Shown here: positions 8,191-16,883 of the stretch, piece after piece
How positions within the stretch are numbered: the first letter of the stretch is position 1
Layout: each line of letters begins with the position of its first letter
Assembly (NCBI GenBank): GCA_000621405.1
Contig: JHYK01000003.1
Coordinates: 124,001 to 188,000, forward strand
DNA from: Lachnospiraceae bacterium AC3007
GTDB lineage: Bacteria > Bacillota > Clostridia > Lachnospirales > Lachnospiraceae
DNA: 64,000 nt
Direction of reading: 5' to 3'
Made by a program: the position numbers and the translations under genes
Notes under the pieces: model-generated
Seen by the model: only the letters and a program-made list of their open reading frames with translations
Database searches by the model: none
What the model was told of the DNA's origin: nothing

Positions 8191-9411
8191 TCAAAGTTTA
8201 TGGATTATGATGCAGTTTCCGTTATGGAACTTCTCCATGGGACCGTTCATAACGATGGTCCCGGCCTTAAGATCCATCTTAAAGAAGGATATGGTGCTTG
8301 ATTCATTATTGATAGACAGGAGATACTTGTCATCATCCGATATTGCGATATCCTTTGGGAAGTCTCCTGATATGGGCAGTGTAAAGAGCTTTTTTAAGAG
8401 GCCCGTATTCTTATCTCTTTCAAAAGCCGATACCGAATTATCCCCTGCATTTGAGCAGTATATATGGCCTCCGTCGCTTGAAAGCTGTATCGCATAGGCT
8501 GCAGAATTGCCTGCATGATAATCATTCACGGTGCTGACGGACTGAAGCTTCTCAAAGTCGGGCATGCCGTGTTTGTCCTTATATGAATATACGTCGATCT
8601 TATTCTTCATCTCATGGATGATATATGCGAACTTCCCGTCCAGAGAGAACTTGATCTGATGGGGAGCGGACTCTATGTCAGATCTTATGATATCCGCGAG
8701 CGTCAGACGTCCGGTCACGTGATCGAGCTTATATACACGTACGTGATCCATTCCCACATCGGTGGCGCAGAGATATTTGTTGTCACGGGTCATCTTCACG
8801 CAGTCGATATGGGGCATGAAATTCCTCTCGCCAACCGATCCGAATCCCTTATGATATATCTCTTCACAGATCCTTCCGATAGATCCGTCTTTATTTAATG
8901 AGAGCACAGTGACCTTACCGTCATGATAGCCCGCGACAAATAAAAACTTATCTTCGTAATCGGTAGAGATATAGCAGCCGCGCATTCCGTTGATACCGGA
9001 TTTGTTGAGGAAGGAGAGAGTACCGTCTTCTTCTATCCTGTATGCATGGACTCCCTCATCGGTAATGGAATAAAGGAAGCCGCCTTTGTGTGCTATTGAT
9101 ATGTAGGAAGGATTGGAGATCTCGGTCTCGGCCTTGAACTTGATGCGTCCCTTCTCGGGATCGTAATCATAGACCCATATGCCGTGCTTATGGTCTCTCG
9201 TATAGCCTGCGGCATAGCAAACATATCTACCTTTGGCAGAGCTTTTTGCACCGGTTTTAGCTGTGCCTGCAGAACTGGTTTTAGCTCCGCTTTTAGCGTC
9301 GCTTCCGGAAGCCTTCTTTGCTGCGGGTTTTGCAGCTTTCTTTGCAGTTGATGCGCCTGCTGTCTTTTTTGCTGTGCTTTTTGTCTGGTTCTTAGTCTTA
9401 GCTGCTGCCAT
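8191..9411 (-). CDS. Lactonase-family beta-propeller protein with Lys/Ala-rich N-terminal tail
   Basis: 406 aa. Residues about 63-406 fit the YbhE/6-phosphogluconolactonase-type seven-bladed propeller: repeated blades with patterns such as YISTDYEDKFLFVAGYHDG, HIDCVKMTRDNKYLCATD, APHQIKFSLDGKFAYIIHE and FPKDIAISDDDKYLLSIN. Family members hydrolyse 6-phosphogluconolactone or are uncharacterised. The first 62 residues are a low-complexity tail of A, K, S, T and G with TAKK/AAKK repeats, like histone H1-type tails. An RBS (GAAAGAGG) lies upstream of this ATG, supporting the long form. There is no pgi/zwf context. The tail could bind nucleic acid or polyanions, but that is inference. Confidence 0.78.
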   Translation of the reverse strand: MAAAKTKNQTKSTAKKTAGASTAKKAAKPAAKKASGSDAKSGAKTSSAGTAKTGAKSSAKGRYVCYAAGYTRDHKHGIWVYDYDPEKGRIKFKAETEISNPSYISIAHKGGFLYSITDEGVHAYRIEEDGTLSFLNKSGINGMRGCYISTDYEDKFLFVAGYHDGKVTVLSLNKDGSIGRICEEIYHKGFGSVGERNFMPHIDCVKMTRDNKYLCATDVGMDHVRVYKLDHVTGRLTLADIIRSDIESAPHQIKFSLDGKFAYIIHEMKNKIDVYSYKDKHGMPDFEKLQSVSTVNDYHAGNSAAYAIQLSSDGGHIYCSNAGDNSVSAFERDKNTGLLKKLFTLPISGDFPKDIAISDDDKYLLSINNESSTISFFKMDLKAGTIVMNGPMEKFHNGNCIIIHKL

Positions 9412-9462
9412 GTCTTATACCTCTTTCATGGTTTTGTATATGGTGAATAATAAAAGCTTATG

Positions 9463-10557
9463 TCATTTCCTGAAAATGTCTGTTATATCTTTTAGCCTGT
9501 CTGCAGGGCGGGAGAGCATGGCGTCCGCTATTACAAGATCAGCCATGGATTCCACTACCACACAGGCTCTCGGTACTATCACGGGATCATGCCGTCCCTG
9601 TATGATGATATCTCTTTCATTTCCTTTAGTATCGGTTGTCTTCTGACTCATTGATATGGATGGGGTGGGCTTTACGGCGCAGCGGAAGATGATATCCGAC
9701 CCGTCCGATATGCCGCCCAGGATACCTCCGGAGTGATTGGAGGATTTATTTATATTTCCATTTCCGTCACCTGTGAAGGGATCGTTATTTGCAGATCCTG
9801 AAGAGAGCGATGCTTCAAAGCCGTCACCTATCTCAAAGCCTTTCACTGCGCCTATGGACATAACGGCATGAGCGAGCAGAGCGTCCAACTTGTCAAAGAC
9901 CGGATCTCCGAGTCCGGGTGTGACACCCTTTATCACACACTCGATGACACCTCCTGCAGAGTCGCCTTTTTCCCTTAGTGCGCGTATGTATTCCGAAGCC
10001 TTAAGATATGCATCGTGATCCGGCATATTGAGGTCATTTGCTTCAGCTTCGTCGTATGAGCTGATGATTACAGGGCCGATGGATCTGGTGTAGGCTTTGG
10101 CACTTATCCCGAAAGAGGAGAGCAGCTTTGCAGCTACAGCGCCCGCAGCGACTCTGGCTGCCGTCTCTCTTCCTGAGGACCTGCCGCCTCCGCGATAGTC
10201 GCGGATCGAGTACTTTTCATGATATGTATAATCTGCATGACCTGGCCTGAATACATCGGCTATATTGCTGTAATCGGAAGAATGCTGATCGCTGTTCTTA
10301 ATGAGTATTGCAATGGGAGTGCCGGTCGTAGTGCCTTCGAAGACTCCGGACAGTATCTCGGGAGTATCTGATTCGCTTCTTGCGGTCGCGAATTCAGACT
10401 GACCGGGCCTTCTCCTGTCCATATAAGGAATAAGGTCTTCTTCGGACAGCTTAAGCCCTGCGGGACATCCGTCGATGACACATCCTATGGCTTTGCCGTG
10501 TGATTCGCCAAAGGTAGACACTGTGAAATTCCTGCCGAAAACCGACCCTCCAGCCAT
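9463..10557 (-). CDS. aroC: Chorismate synthase
   Basis: 364 aa, typical length. It converts 5-enolpyruvylshikimate-3-phosphate to chorismate using reduced FMN, the last shared step to aromatic amino acids. Signature motifs are present: FTVSTFGESHGKAIGCVIDG at the N-terminus, MDRRRPGQSEFATAR, FRPGHADYTYHEKY, and DYRGGGRSSGRETAARVAAG. The C-terminal KPTPSISMSQ motif is also present. It is divergently oriented from the surface-protein gene and precedes the lactonase-like gene by 51 bp. Another shikimate gene, aroB, lies far away at 54675, so the pathway is scattered. Confidence 0.97.
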   Translation of the reverse strand: MAGGSVFGRNFTVSTFGESHGKAIGCVIDGCPAGLKLSEEDLIPYMDRRRPGQSEFATARSESDTPEILSGVFEGTTTGTPIAILIKNSDQHSSDYSNIADVFRPGHADYTYHEKYSIRDYRGGGRSSGRETAARVAAGAVAAKLLSSFGISAKAYTRSIGPVIISSYDEAEANDLNMPDHDAYLKASEYIRALREKGDSAGGVIECVIKGVTPGLGDPVFDKLDALLAHAVMSIGAVKGFEIGDGFEASLSSGSANNDPFTGDGNGNINKSSNHSGGILGGISDGSDIIFRCAVKPTPSISMSQKTTDTKGNERDIIIQGRHDPVIVPRACVVVESMADLVIADAMLSRPADRLKDITDIFRK

Positions 10558-10662
10558 GACACTCCTTTTCTTACTGCTCTGTACAGTTGTTCAACCAACA
10601 TATTATAGTATAAAAGCCCCGAAGAGCCAACTGATCTCCTTCGTAAATCATAAAATAAGTTG

Positions 10663-10698
10663 TTGACATAACTATATATTATGAGACATAATATAATA
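10663..10698 (+). promoter_or_regulatory. Promoter-like site 1 with an overlapping palindrome
   Basis: TTGACA at 10663-10668, an 18-bp spacer and CATAAT at 10687-10692. The 9-bp palindrome TATATTATG-AGA-CATAATATA overlaps the -10 region and could be an operator. It points to the surface-protein gene at 10774. Confidence 0.55.
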
Positions 10699-10728
10699 GC
10701 GTGGGCATAGTCCGTGCTATTTTTTGAG

Positions 10729-10755
10729 TTGACATAGTATATATTATTCTATACT
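10729..10755 (+). promoter_or_regulatory. Promoter-like site 2, a near copy of site 1
   Basis: TTGACA at 10729-10734 followed by TATACT at 10750-10755 (15-bp spacer, short). The segment TTGACATAGTATATATTAT repeats the sequence of site 1 (TTGACATAACTATATATTAT) with small changes, 66 bp downstream. It is closest to the ATG at 10774. Confidence 0.45.
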
Positions 10756-10773
10756 GAGGGTTAAAGAGGGAAT

Positions 10774-12024
10774 ATGAAAAAGAGGAACATTAAATATTAC
10801 GTGATCGATCTGCTGATGGCTGCGATGCTGATAACGTCAGTCTTCGGCATGGCACATATTACGCTGGATGAAGCAAGGGCGGATCGAGAAAATACGACAT
10901 CTGGTAATTTTATCTTCAAGGAATTTACTAATATTCCGTCTGCAGAAGGAACATGCGGTCAGTCTGCTGCGGAAATACTAAGATCACTGAACGGAAAAAA
11001 AGTGGGCGTAAAGGTCTCAGTGAGTTCTAATGCTCAAGAGATAATAGAATGGGTTAATGCGGCTGATGTTGTATGGGGCGAATCAATCGTTGGATATGAT
11101 GCAAACAATCCGGTTGCCGGTATTTATTCTTGTACTGGTACTGTTAATGAGACAATTTCGAATCCTCAAGATAATACCCAAACAGTCAGTATTCCTTCAG
11201 ATAAAAGATCTATTTCTGCTCGAATCACTATAACTGATCCGGATTATGACAAAATAATTGACAATTATCAAAAGATCTCGGTTGAAGAGTCTTCGAAATC
11301 TATTATTAAAACATCAGATTTAGATGAAAAAGCGAAAACGATTCTAAAAAATATCATAAAAAAAGGTAAAGATACTACTATTGCAGGTAAATTAAAGAAT
11401 GCATTACTTCATAACCAAGAGATTAAACTGGTTTTAAGTGCTAGTAAAATAGACGAAGATGATCTTGGAAGCAAAGAAGTTGATAGGATTGAGGATGAGG
11501 CTAAAGATGATCACGATGATGCCAAAGTAGGTTACTATTTTGACATGAAAGTAACTCTTTATATTGAAGGTACAAAAGCTGGCGATATCCTGGAAACTGA
11601 TCCGGATATAAGTATTGAGGTAAAGATTCCAAGTTCTATCAAAAAGAATAGCTCATCATCCTCTTCCAAATCGAGCACAAGATATTTTAAGATGATTCGT
11701 TATCATGGTGATAAAGCAAAAAGCTTGACTGATTATGAGAAAGATGATCCGATAGAGTTTGATTCCGGTAAATTCAGTACATATGCTATCGCATACTATG
11801 ATGATTCATCCAGTAGCAACAGCAGTTCCAGGAGCAGTTCAATATCAAATTCTACTCCGGGATCCCAGACTCCTTCCACCGGCGGTGGTGCGCCGAAGAC
11901 CGGAGATAACTTCAATCCCAGGATCTGGATATACCTCTTGATCGTGTGCGCGACTGTTGCAAGTGCGGCATGGATACTGCTTCAGGATACGAAGGACGAT
12001 AAGGAAAAGGAAGACAATAACTGA
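10774..12024 (+). CDS. Sortase-anchored surface protein with PKTGD sorting signal
   Basis: 416 aa, not recognised beyond its architecture. An N-terminal signal peptide (KKR start, hydrophobic stretch to about residue 28, ending ...DEARA) precedes an extracellular region of beta-rich, charged sequence. A Ser-rich linker (about 340-370) leads to P374-KTGD, then about 19 hydrophobic residues and a charged tail (DTKDDKEKED), i.e. a non-canonical LPxTG-type sorting signal. The class B sortase directly downstream is the likely anchor enzyme. The central part is clearly AT-richer, with more AAA/ATT codons, than neighbouring genes, suggesting fast divergence or transfer. RBS AAAGAGGG lies before ATG. 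Ligand or host target unknown. Confidence 0.85.
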   Translation: MKKRNIKYYVIDLLMAAMLITSVFGMAHITLDEARADRENTTSGNFIFKEFTNIPSAEGTCGQSAAEILRSLNGKKVGVKVSVSSNAQEIIEWVNAADVVWGESIVGYDANNPVAGIYSCTGTVNETISNPQDNTQTVSIPSDKRSISARITITDPDYDKIIDNYQKISVEESSKSIIKTSDLDEKAKTILKNIIKKGKDTTIAGKLKNALLHNQEIKLVLSASKIDEDDLGSKEVDRIEDEAKDDHDDAKVGYYFDMKVTLYIEGTKAGDILETDPDISIEVKIPSSIKKNSSSSSSKSSTRYFKMIRYHGDKAKSLTDYEKDDPIEFDSGKFSTYAIAYYDDSSSSNSSSRSSSISNSTPGSQTPSTGGGAPKTGDNFNPRIWIYLLIVCATVASAAWILLQDTKDDKEKEDNN

Positions 12025-12054
12025 TATCATTCAGATCTGAAGATTAAAGACAGG

Positions 12055-12103
12055 AAGTCCTATGATTTTTGCAGAGGTACTTGCGAAAGTCATAGGACTT
12101 TTT
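12055..12103 (+). terminator. Rho-independent terminator or attenuator between surface protein and sortase
   Basis: The 11-bp perfect stem AAGTCCTATGA / TCATAGGACTT continues inward by further A-T, G-C and wobble pairs (TTTTTGC / GCGAAAG) around the loop AGAGGTACTT, and ends in five Ts. It may reduce read-through into the sortase gene, setting the substrate-to-enzyme ratio. Confidence 0.75.
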
Positions 12104-12120
12104 AGGGGAATACATAAGGA

Positions 12121-13038
12121 ATGAAATTAGAAGACGAAAAGCAAAAGAAAAAAAGCGGCATAGGTAAGATGATATACCGCTTTATCCTGTACACTATCGT
12201 GTACGGCTTTGGTACCGTTGCGGCCTTTGCGGCAGTGGTCCTTGCTTTTGGTACCGTCGGATATATCCGTACAAAATCCCTTTATGATGAAGCAAATGAA
12301 AAATATGTGAGTATTGCACCTGCAGAACAGTCCGCCGATAATTCAAAGATCGTGGATGTTTCTTTTGACGGCAACGCCAATACTTCAAATAGCAAGTCTG
12401 AGGAATCCGACTCGGTATCAGCCGATTCCGTATCCAAGAATGAACCCGAGGTCAAGGTGGACCGCCGTTCTGTCGGTGAGATCCAGGTGGATATCAAGGG
12501 ACTGAAGGAAGTCAATCCTCAGGTCATAGGCTGGATATATTTTGAGGACGGACTCATAAGCTATCCGATCCTTTTTTCCGGAGATAATGAGACATACCTT
12601 AAGACAAACTATAAGGGCAAATATATGGCATCCGGTTCCATTTTCCTTGATAAACTCGGAACGCCTGATTTCTCCGATCATTATACCGTGATCCATGGCC
12701 ACAATATGCGTGATCTTACCATGTTCGGGAGACTCAGATATTACAGAAAGAACGGAGACTATGTGAAGGATCACGGCTACTTCCATGTCATAACCGAAGA
12801 TAATGACTACAGATACAAGATCTTCTCATCTACCAGGGTCGATTCCATGGGACTCGTCTATTCAGTTATCCCTGACGGCAATGACGGCCTTGCCTCCTTT
12901 ACGAAGGCTTACCTTCTTCCCGGAAGCAGCGTTAAGACCGACGTGACTGTTCAGGACTCAGATCATGTGATCGCTCTGTCCACCTGTATCAATGATTACA
13001 AATTCCGATTCATAGTCTGCGGTGTTCGCGTCAACTGA
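12121..13038 (+). CDS. srtB: Class B sortase
   Basis: 305 aa. An N-terminal basic segment and one membrane span (about 18-48) place the enzyme outside, followed by an acidic linker and the sortase beta-barrel from about residue 120. Catalytic residues are visible: His194 in IHGHNM, Cys289 in LSTC and Arg296 in KFRF. The class B pattern is also seen in VIGWIYFEDGLISYPI and NYKGKYMASGSIFLD. It should cleave the Thr-Gly bond of the upstream PKTGD protein and join it to peptidoglycan or form a polymer. The RBS (AAGGA) abuts the chosen ATG; an internal ATG at codon 17 is possible but would remove part of the cytoplasmic segment only. Confidence 0.93.
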   Translation: MKLEDEKQKKKSGIGKMIYRFILYTIVYGFGTVAAFAAVVLAFGTVGYIRTKSLYDEANEKYVSIAPAEQSADNSKIVDVSFDGNANTSNSKSEESDSVSADSVSKNEPEVKVDRRSVGEIQVDIKGLKEVNPQVIGWIYFEDGLISYPILFSGDNETYLKTNYKGKYMASGSIFLDKLGTPDFSDHYTVIHGHNMRDLTMFGRLRYYRKNGDYVKDHGYFHVITEDNDYRYKIFSSTRVDSMGLVYSVIPDGNDGLASFTKAYLLPGSSVKTDVTVQDSDHVIALSTCINDYKFRFIVCGVRVN

Positions 13039-13113
13039 TTGGAATTCTTGTCTGAAAAAGAGTATTATTATCTTCACTGGGCTGTTACCCGGATCAAATC
13101 TTAGGAGAGAAAA

Positions 13114-14322
13114 ATGGATAACCTGAAAAAGATCTACTGCAGGGCATTTCAGACTGCATTTAAGTTGGCGATCCCGATTCTTCCATACAGGGATCCCAAA
13201 GAAATGGCAAGTGTCGACGAGGTACCGCATTTATTGAAAAAACTTCAGCGTAATTCTGTGCTTCTTGTCACTGATAAGGGCTTAAGAGGAGCCGGAGTCA
13301 CAAAAAGACTTGAGGATGTGCTTAAAAAAGCCGGTATCAGATGTGCTGTTTTTGATGCCGTAGAGCAGAATCCTACCATCAAAAATGTGGAAGCCGCAAG
13401 AAAAGTATATATAAAGAATAACTGTAAGGCGATCATAGGCTTTGGCGGAGGTTCTTCCATTGATTGCGCAAAGGCTGTGGGCGCCCGCCTTGCCTATCCT
13501 AGACGCAGCATAGACGATATGAAGGGTATATTGAAGATATGGAGGAGGATACCTCCTTTTATTGCTATACCCACGACGGCCGGGACCGGGAGCGAGGTCA
13601 CTGTCGCTGCCATCATCACTGACAGTGAAAAGAAGCATAAATATGCTCTTAACAGCTTCCCGCTCATTCCCCATTACAATGTACTGGATCCCAGAGTCAC
13701 CTTCAGCCTGCCACCATCACTCACGGCGACGACGGGCATGGATGCTCTGACGCATGCTGTTGAGGCTTATATCGGAGGCTCCACTACAAAAAAGACTAGA
13801 AAACTGGCACTGGAAGCGGTCAGACTGATATTTGCCAACATCGAGAAAGCCTACAGTAACGGAAAGGATCTGAAGGCACGTGATAACATGCTCCATGCTT
13901 CAAATCGCGCAGGTCTTGCTTTCTCCATATCATATGTTGGATATATCCATGCCGTGGCTCATTCTCTCGGAGGTCAATACGGGATTCCCCACGGACTTGC
14001 AAATGCAGTCCTGCTTCCCATAGTCCTTGAGGATTACGGCGAGTGCATCTACGGTAAACTTTCCGAACTCGCACATGCTGCAGGCATCGCGAAGGAAGGC
14101 GCATCGGATAAATATAATGCGAAGCGCTTTATCACAGCCATAAAGAGACTCAACAGACGCATGGGCATTCCGGAAAAGCTTTCAGGCATCAAAGAAGAAG
14201 ACATTCCCGTGATGGCGCGCTATGCAGATAAAGAGGCCAATCCCCTTTACCCCGTGCCCCGTCTTATGGATGCCAAGGAACTTGAAAGATATTATTATAT
14301 GGTCATGGAGAAGAATAAATGA
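13114..14322 (+). CDS. Iron-containing alcohol dehydrogenase
   Basis: 402 aa. Family III alcohol dehydrogenase. The NAD-binding half contains GFGGGSSIDCAKAVG (109-123) and IPTTAGTGSEVT (152-163). Putative metal ligands are Asp210 and His214 (GMDALTHAVEAY), His279 (GYIHAVAHSLGG) and His293 (GIPHG), with the spacing of FucO-type enzymes. It should interconvert an aldehyde and an alcohol with NAD(P)H; substrate is not evident. It overlaps the aldehyde dehydrogenase gene by 4 bp (ATGA), so the pair probably handles the same aldehyde. RBS AGGAGAG lies before ATG. Confidence 0.95.
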   Translation: MDNLKKIYCRAFQTAFKLAIPILPYRDPKEMASVDEVPHLLKKLQRNSVLLVTDKGLRGAGVTKRLEDVLKKAGIRCAVFDAVEQNPTIKNVEAARKVYIKNNCKAIIGFGGGSSIDCAKAVGARLAYPRRSIDDMKGILKIWRRIPPFIAIPTTAGTGSEVTVAAIITDSEKKHKYALNSFPLIPHYNVLDPRVTFSLPPSLTATTGMDALTHAVEAYIGGSTTKKTRKLALEAVRLIFANIEKAYSNGKDLKARDNMLHASNRAGLAFSISYVGYIHAVAHSLGGQYGIPHGLANAVLLPIVLEDYGECIYGKLSELAHAAGIAKEGASDKYNAKRFITAIKRLNRRMGIPEKLSGIKEEDIPVMARYADKEANPLYPVPRLMDAKELERYYYMVMEKNK

Positions 14323-15692
14323 AGACTGAGGAGATACTTAAAAAGCAGAGGAGATTTTTCAGGAGCGGGAAGACCCTTCCTGTATCCTTCAGGATAGACG
14401 CCCTGAAAAAGCTCTATCGCACTATTAAGAGGCATGAGAGTGAGATAAGCGAAGCGCTGCATGAAGATCTCGGCAAATCAGACCTCGAAGGCTATTTCTG
14501 TGAGATCGGACTTGTGTATTCGGAGATAAGTTATATGATCCGCCATGTAAGAGGGTATGCAAAAGAGCATACAGTTCATTCTCCGATCACCCAGTTCGTA
14601 TCAAGAAGCTTTATAAAGCCTTCACCCTACGGCTGCACTCTCATTATGAGCCCGTGGAATTATCCTTTCCTGCTCACGATAGAGCCTCTCGTGGATGCGA
14701 TCGCAGCCGGCAATACGGCAATAGTGAAGCCGAGCGCTTATTCTCCGGCATCGAGTCTTATAATCGCGCGCATCATCGAAGAAGCATTCGATCCCGGCCA
14801 TGTAGCCTGTGTTACCGGTGGAAGGAAGGAGAATTCCGAACTCTTAAATCTTAAATTCGATCTGATCTTCTTCACGGGAAGTCAGGCGGTAGGACGTGAA
14901 GTGCTTAGACATGCCGCTGAAAATCTTACTCCTTCGGTGCTCGAACTCGGAGGCAAGAGCCCCTGCATCATCGATAAGAGCGCGAAGATCAGGCTCGCCG
15001 CGAGAAGGCTTGTATTTGCGAAGTTCCTGAACTGCGGCCAGACCTGTGTGGCTCCTGACTATGTGCTGTGTCACAAGAGCGTTAAGGATGAGTTTATCCG
15101 TGAACTGAAAAAGGAGATCAGAAGGCAGTACGGTAGCGATCCGCTGAACAACCCGGATTACGGGAATATAATCAATAAGAAGCACTTCGACAGGATAAGC
15201 GGTCTTATTTCCAAAGACAAGACTGTATACGGAGGCGCAACAGATGCGGATACATTGAAGATCGAGCCCACTGTCCTGGATGATGTGACCTGGGATGATG
15301 CCTGCATGAAAGAAGAGATCTTCGGGCCGATCATACCCGTAATGACTTTTTCCGATCCTGCCGATATATATGAGGATCTTGCAGGAAGGCCGAAGCCGCT
15401 TGCCCTCTATATATTTGCAGAAGACAGAAGGATGATAAGAGAGGTAACGTCGAGGCTTTCCTTTGGAGGAGGCTGCATCAATGATGCCGTCGTACATCTT
15501 GCCACCAGCGAGATGGGCTTCGGAGGAGTGGGCGAGAGCGGCATGGGAGCCTATCACGGCAGGACAGGCTTTGACGCCTTCTCGCATAAAAAGAGCATCC
15601 TCGACAAGAAGACCTTTATCGATGTGCCCATGAGATACCAGCCTTACACAAATGAGCTGTACAGAAAGATATTCCGGCTGGTATTGAGATGA
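14319..15692 (+). CDS. Aldehyde dehydrogenase (class 3 / fatty aldehyde type)
   Basis: 457 aa, lacking a long N-terminal extension, as in class 3 enzymes. Motifs: SPWNYPFLLTIEPLVDAIAA (111-130), FFTGSQAVGREV, catalytic Glu209 in LELGGKSP and catalytic Cys243 in NCGQTCVAPDY, then EEIFGPIIPV and a C-terminal FGGVGESGMGAYHG. It oxidises an aldehyde to an acid with NAD(P)+. Coupled to the preceding iron alcohol dehydrogenase, so the two can convert alcohol to aldehyde to acid, or detoxify aldehydes. The C-terminus has a basic/hydrophobic end (RKIFRLVLR) that might touch the membrane, as in fatty aldehyde dehydrogenases. Confidence 0.94.
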   Translation: MKTEEILKKQRRFFRSGKTLPVSFRIDALKKLYRTIKRHESEISEALHEDLGKSDLEGYFCEIGLVYSEISYMIRHVRGYAKEHTVHSPITQFVSRSFIKPSPYGCTLIMSPWNYPFLLTIEPLVDAIAAGNTAIVKPSAYSPASSLIIARIIEEAFDPGHVACVTGGRKENSELLNLKFDLIFFTGSQAVGREVLRHAAENLTPSVLELGGKSPCIIDKSAKIRLAARRLVFAKFLNCGQTCVAPDYVLCHKSVKDEFIRELKKEIRRQYGSDPLNNPDYGNIINKKHFDRISGLISKDKTVYGGATDADTLKIEPTVLDDVTWDDACMKEEIFGPIIPVMTFSDPADIYEDLAGRPKPLALYIFAEDRRMIREVTSRLSFGGGCINDAVVHLATSEMGFGGVGESGMGAYHGRTGFDAFSHKKSILDKKTFIDVPMRYQPYTNELYRKIFRLVLR

Positions 15693-15733
15693 CCCAAAGC
15701 TTGTAGATCAGATGGATTAAGAGATCAAATGAC

Positions 15734-15928
15734 ATGTGGGATTTCTTGAGACACTATCAGCTTGATATAATGCTCGTATTGACCGGTGTGTGCGGTATCA
15801 CAGCGTTCTTTGTGATGAATATCAAAAACGTCACATCTCTTGATGATGATGACACTCATGAGATCTATACCGCTCTGTCCGGAGACCAGGTTGCGCTGAC
15901 TGACATCAGGATCATCAGTTCCCAGTAA
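15734..15928 (+). CDS. Small membrane protein, possible remnant of a larger signalling gene
   Basis: 64 aa: one membrane helix (about residues 11-30) and a polar tail (SLDDDDTHEI). The ribosome-binding site is weak (AGAG about 11 nt upstream). The N-terminal pattern FLRHYQLDIMLVLTGVCGI recalls the first segment of membrane GGDEF-type proteins in this bacterial group, from memory, and the frame then ends quickly, so it may be a truncated copy. A real small protein cannot be excluded. It lies 41 bp after the aldehyde dehydrogenase. Confidence 0.4.
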   Translation: MWDFLRHYQLDIMLVLTGVCGITAFFVMNIKNVTSLDDDDTHEIYTALSGDQVALTDIRIISSQ

Positions 15929-15954
15929 AGAAGTTATGCGACTGAACATGTATA

Positions 15955-15963
15955 TGATATAAT
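15955..15963 (+). promoter_or_regulatory. Extended -10 promoter for nfnAB
   Basis: TGATATAAT matches an extended -10 (TGnTATAAT) about 33 bp before the ATG. A weak -35-like TTATGC lies 18 bp upstream. A good RBS (TTTGGAGGGAG) follows. Confidence 0.6.
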
Positions 15964-15995
15964 AGATCAGTTTAGTTTGTTTTTGGAGGGAGAAT

Positions 15996-16874
15996 ATGTT
16001 TGAGATCAAAAAGAAGGAGCTCCTTGCCGAAAAGACCTATCTCATGGTCGTTAAGGCACCCAATGTGGCCCGCTCCTGCGAGCCGGGACAGTTCCTTATA
16101 GTCAGAGCTTACGAGGAGAGCGAGAGGATCGCTCTTACTATCTGCGACTATGACAGGAAAGAGGAGACAGTCACTATTGTTTTCCAGACTATAGGCGAAT
16201 CCAGCTTCAAGATATCCGAACTTGAAGAGGGCGAGAGCTTCTGTGATGTGGTAGGTCCTCTCGGTAATCCTGCCGAATATGTGAATGAACCCATAGAAGA
16301 AGTCAAGAAGAGACATTATCTTCTGGTAGCTGGTGGACTCGGTACCGCTCCTGTATATCCTCAGGCTAAGTGGCTTAAGGAGCACGGAGTTGATGTGGAT
16401 GTCATAATCGGCACAAAAAGCAAGGATACCCTGATCATGGAGCAGGAGATGTATGATGCCGTCGGAGAGGATCATGTATTTGTGACCACGGATGACGGAT
16501 CTTATAAAAGACATGGTATGGTAACTGCAGTCATTGAAGATCTCGTGAAGAATGAGGGCAGGAAGTACGACAAATGTGTCTCCATAGGCCCCATGATCAT
16601 GATGAAATTCTGTGTCAAACTGACGAAAGAGCTTGGCATCCCGACTATCGTATCGATGAATCCCATAATGGTGGACGGAACCGGAATGTGCGGAGCCTGC
16701 AGAGTGATCGTCGGAGATGAGGTGAAGTTTGCCTGTGTGGACGGTCCCGAGTTTGACGGATTCCTTGTGGATTTTGATTCTGCAATGAAGCGCATGAAAC
16801 TGTATCAGACTGAGGAAGGACGACGGATGCTTGCATATACCGAAGGCAAATGCAAGGGTCACGATAAGGGATAA
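15996..16874 (+). CDS. nfnA: NfnA-like FAD/[2Fe-2S] subunit of ferredoxin:NADP+ transhydrogenase
   Basis: 292 aa. Belongs to the ferredoxin-NADP reductase-like family that partners GltA-type proteins (NfnA, also called SudB). The N-terminal FAD-binding barrel is followed by a nucleotide-binding part with LLVAGGLGTAPVYPQ (109-123) and VSIGPMIMMKF. The C-terminal iron-sulfur loop is DGTGMCGACRV ... FACVDGPEFDG (Cys232, Cys235, Cys247; in known Nfn one ligand is an Asp). With NfnB it would bifurcate electrons between NADPH, NAD+ and ferredoxin in the cytosol, central to anaerobic redox balance. The two genes are 9 bp apart. Confidence 0.92.
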   Translation: MFEIKKKELLAEKTYLMVVKAPNVARSCEPGQFLIVRAYEESERIALTICDYDRKEETVTIVFQTIGESSFKISELEEGESFCDVVGPLGNPAEYVNEPIEEVKKRHYLLVAGGLGTAPVYPQAKWLKEHGVDVDVIIGTKSKDTLIMEQEMYDAVGEDHVFVTTDDGSYKRHGMVTAVIEDLVKNEGRKYDKCVSIGPMIMMKFCVKLTKELGIPTIVSMNPIMVDGTGMCGACRVIVGDEVKFACVDGPEFDGFLVDFDSAMKRMKLYQTEEGRRMLAYTEGKCKGHDKG

Positions 16875-16883
16875 GGAGTACAC

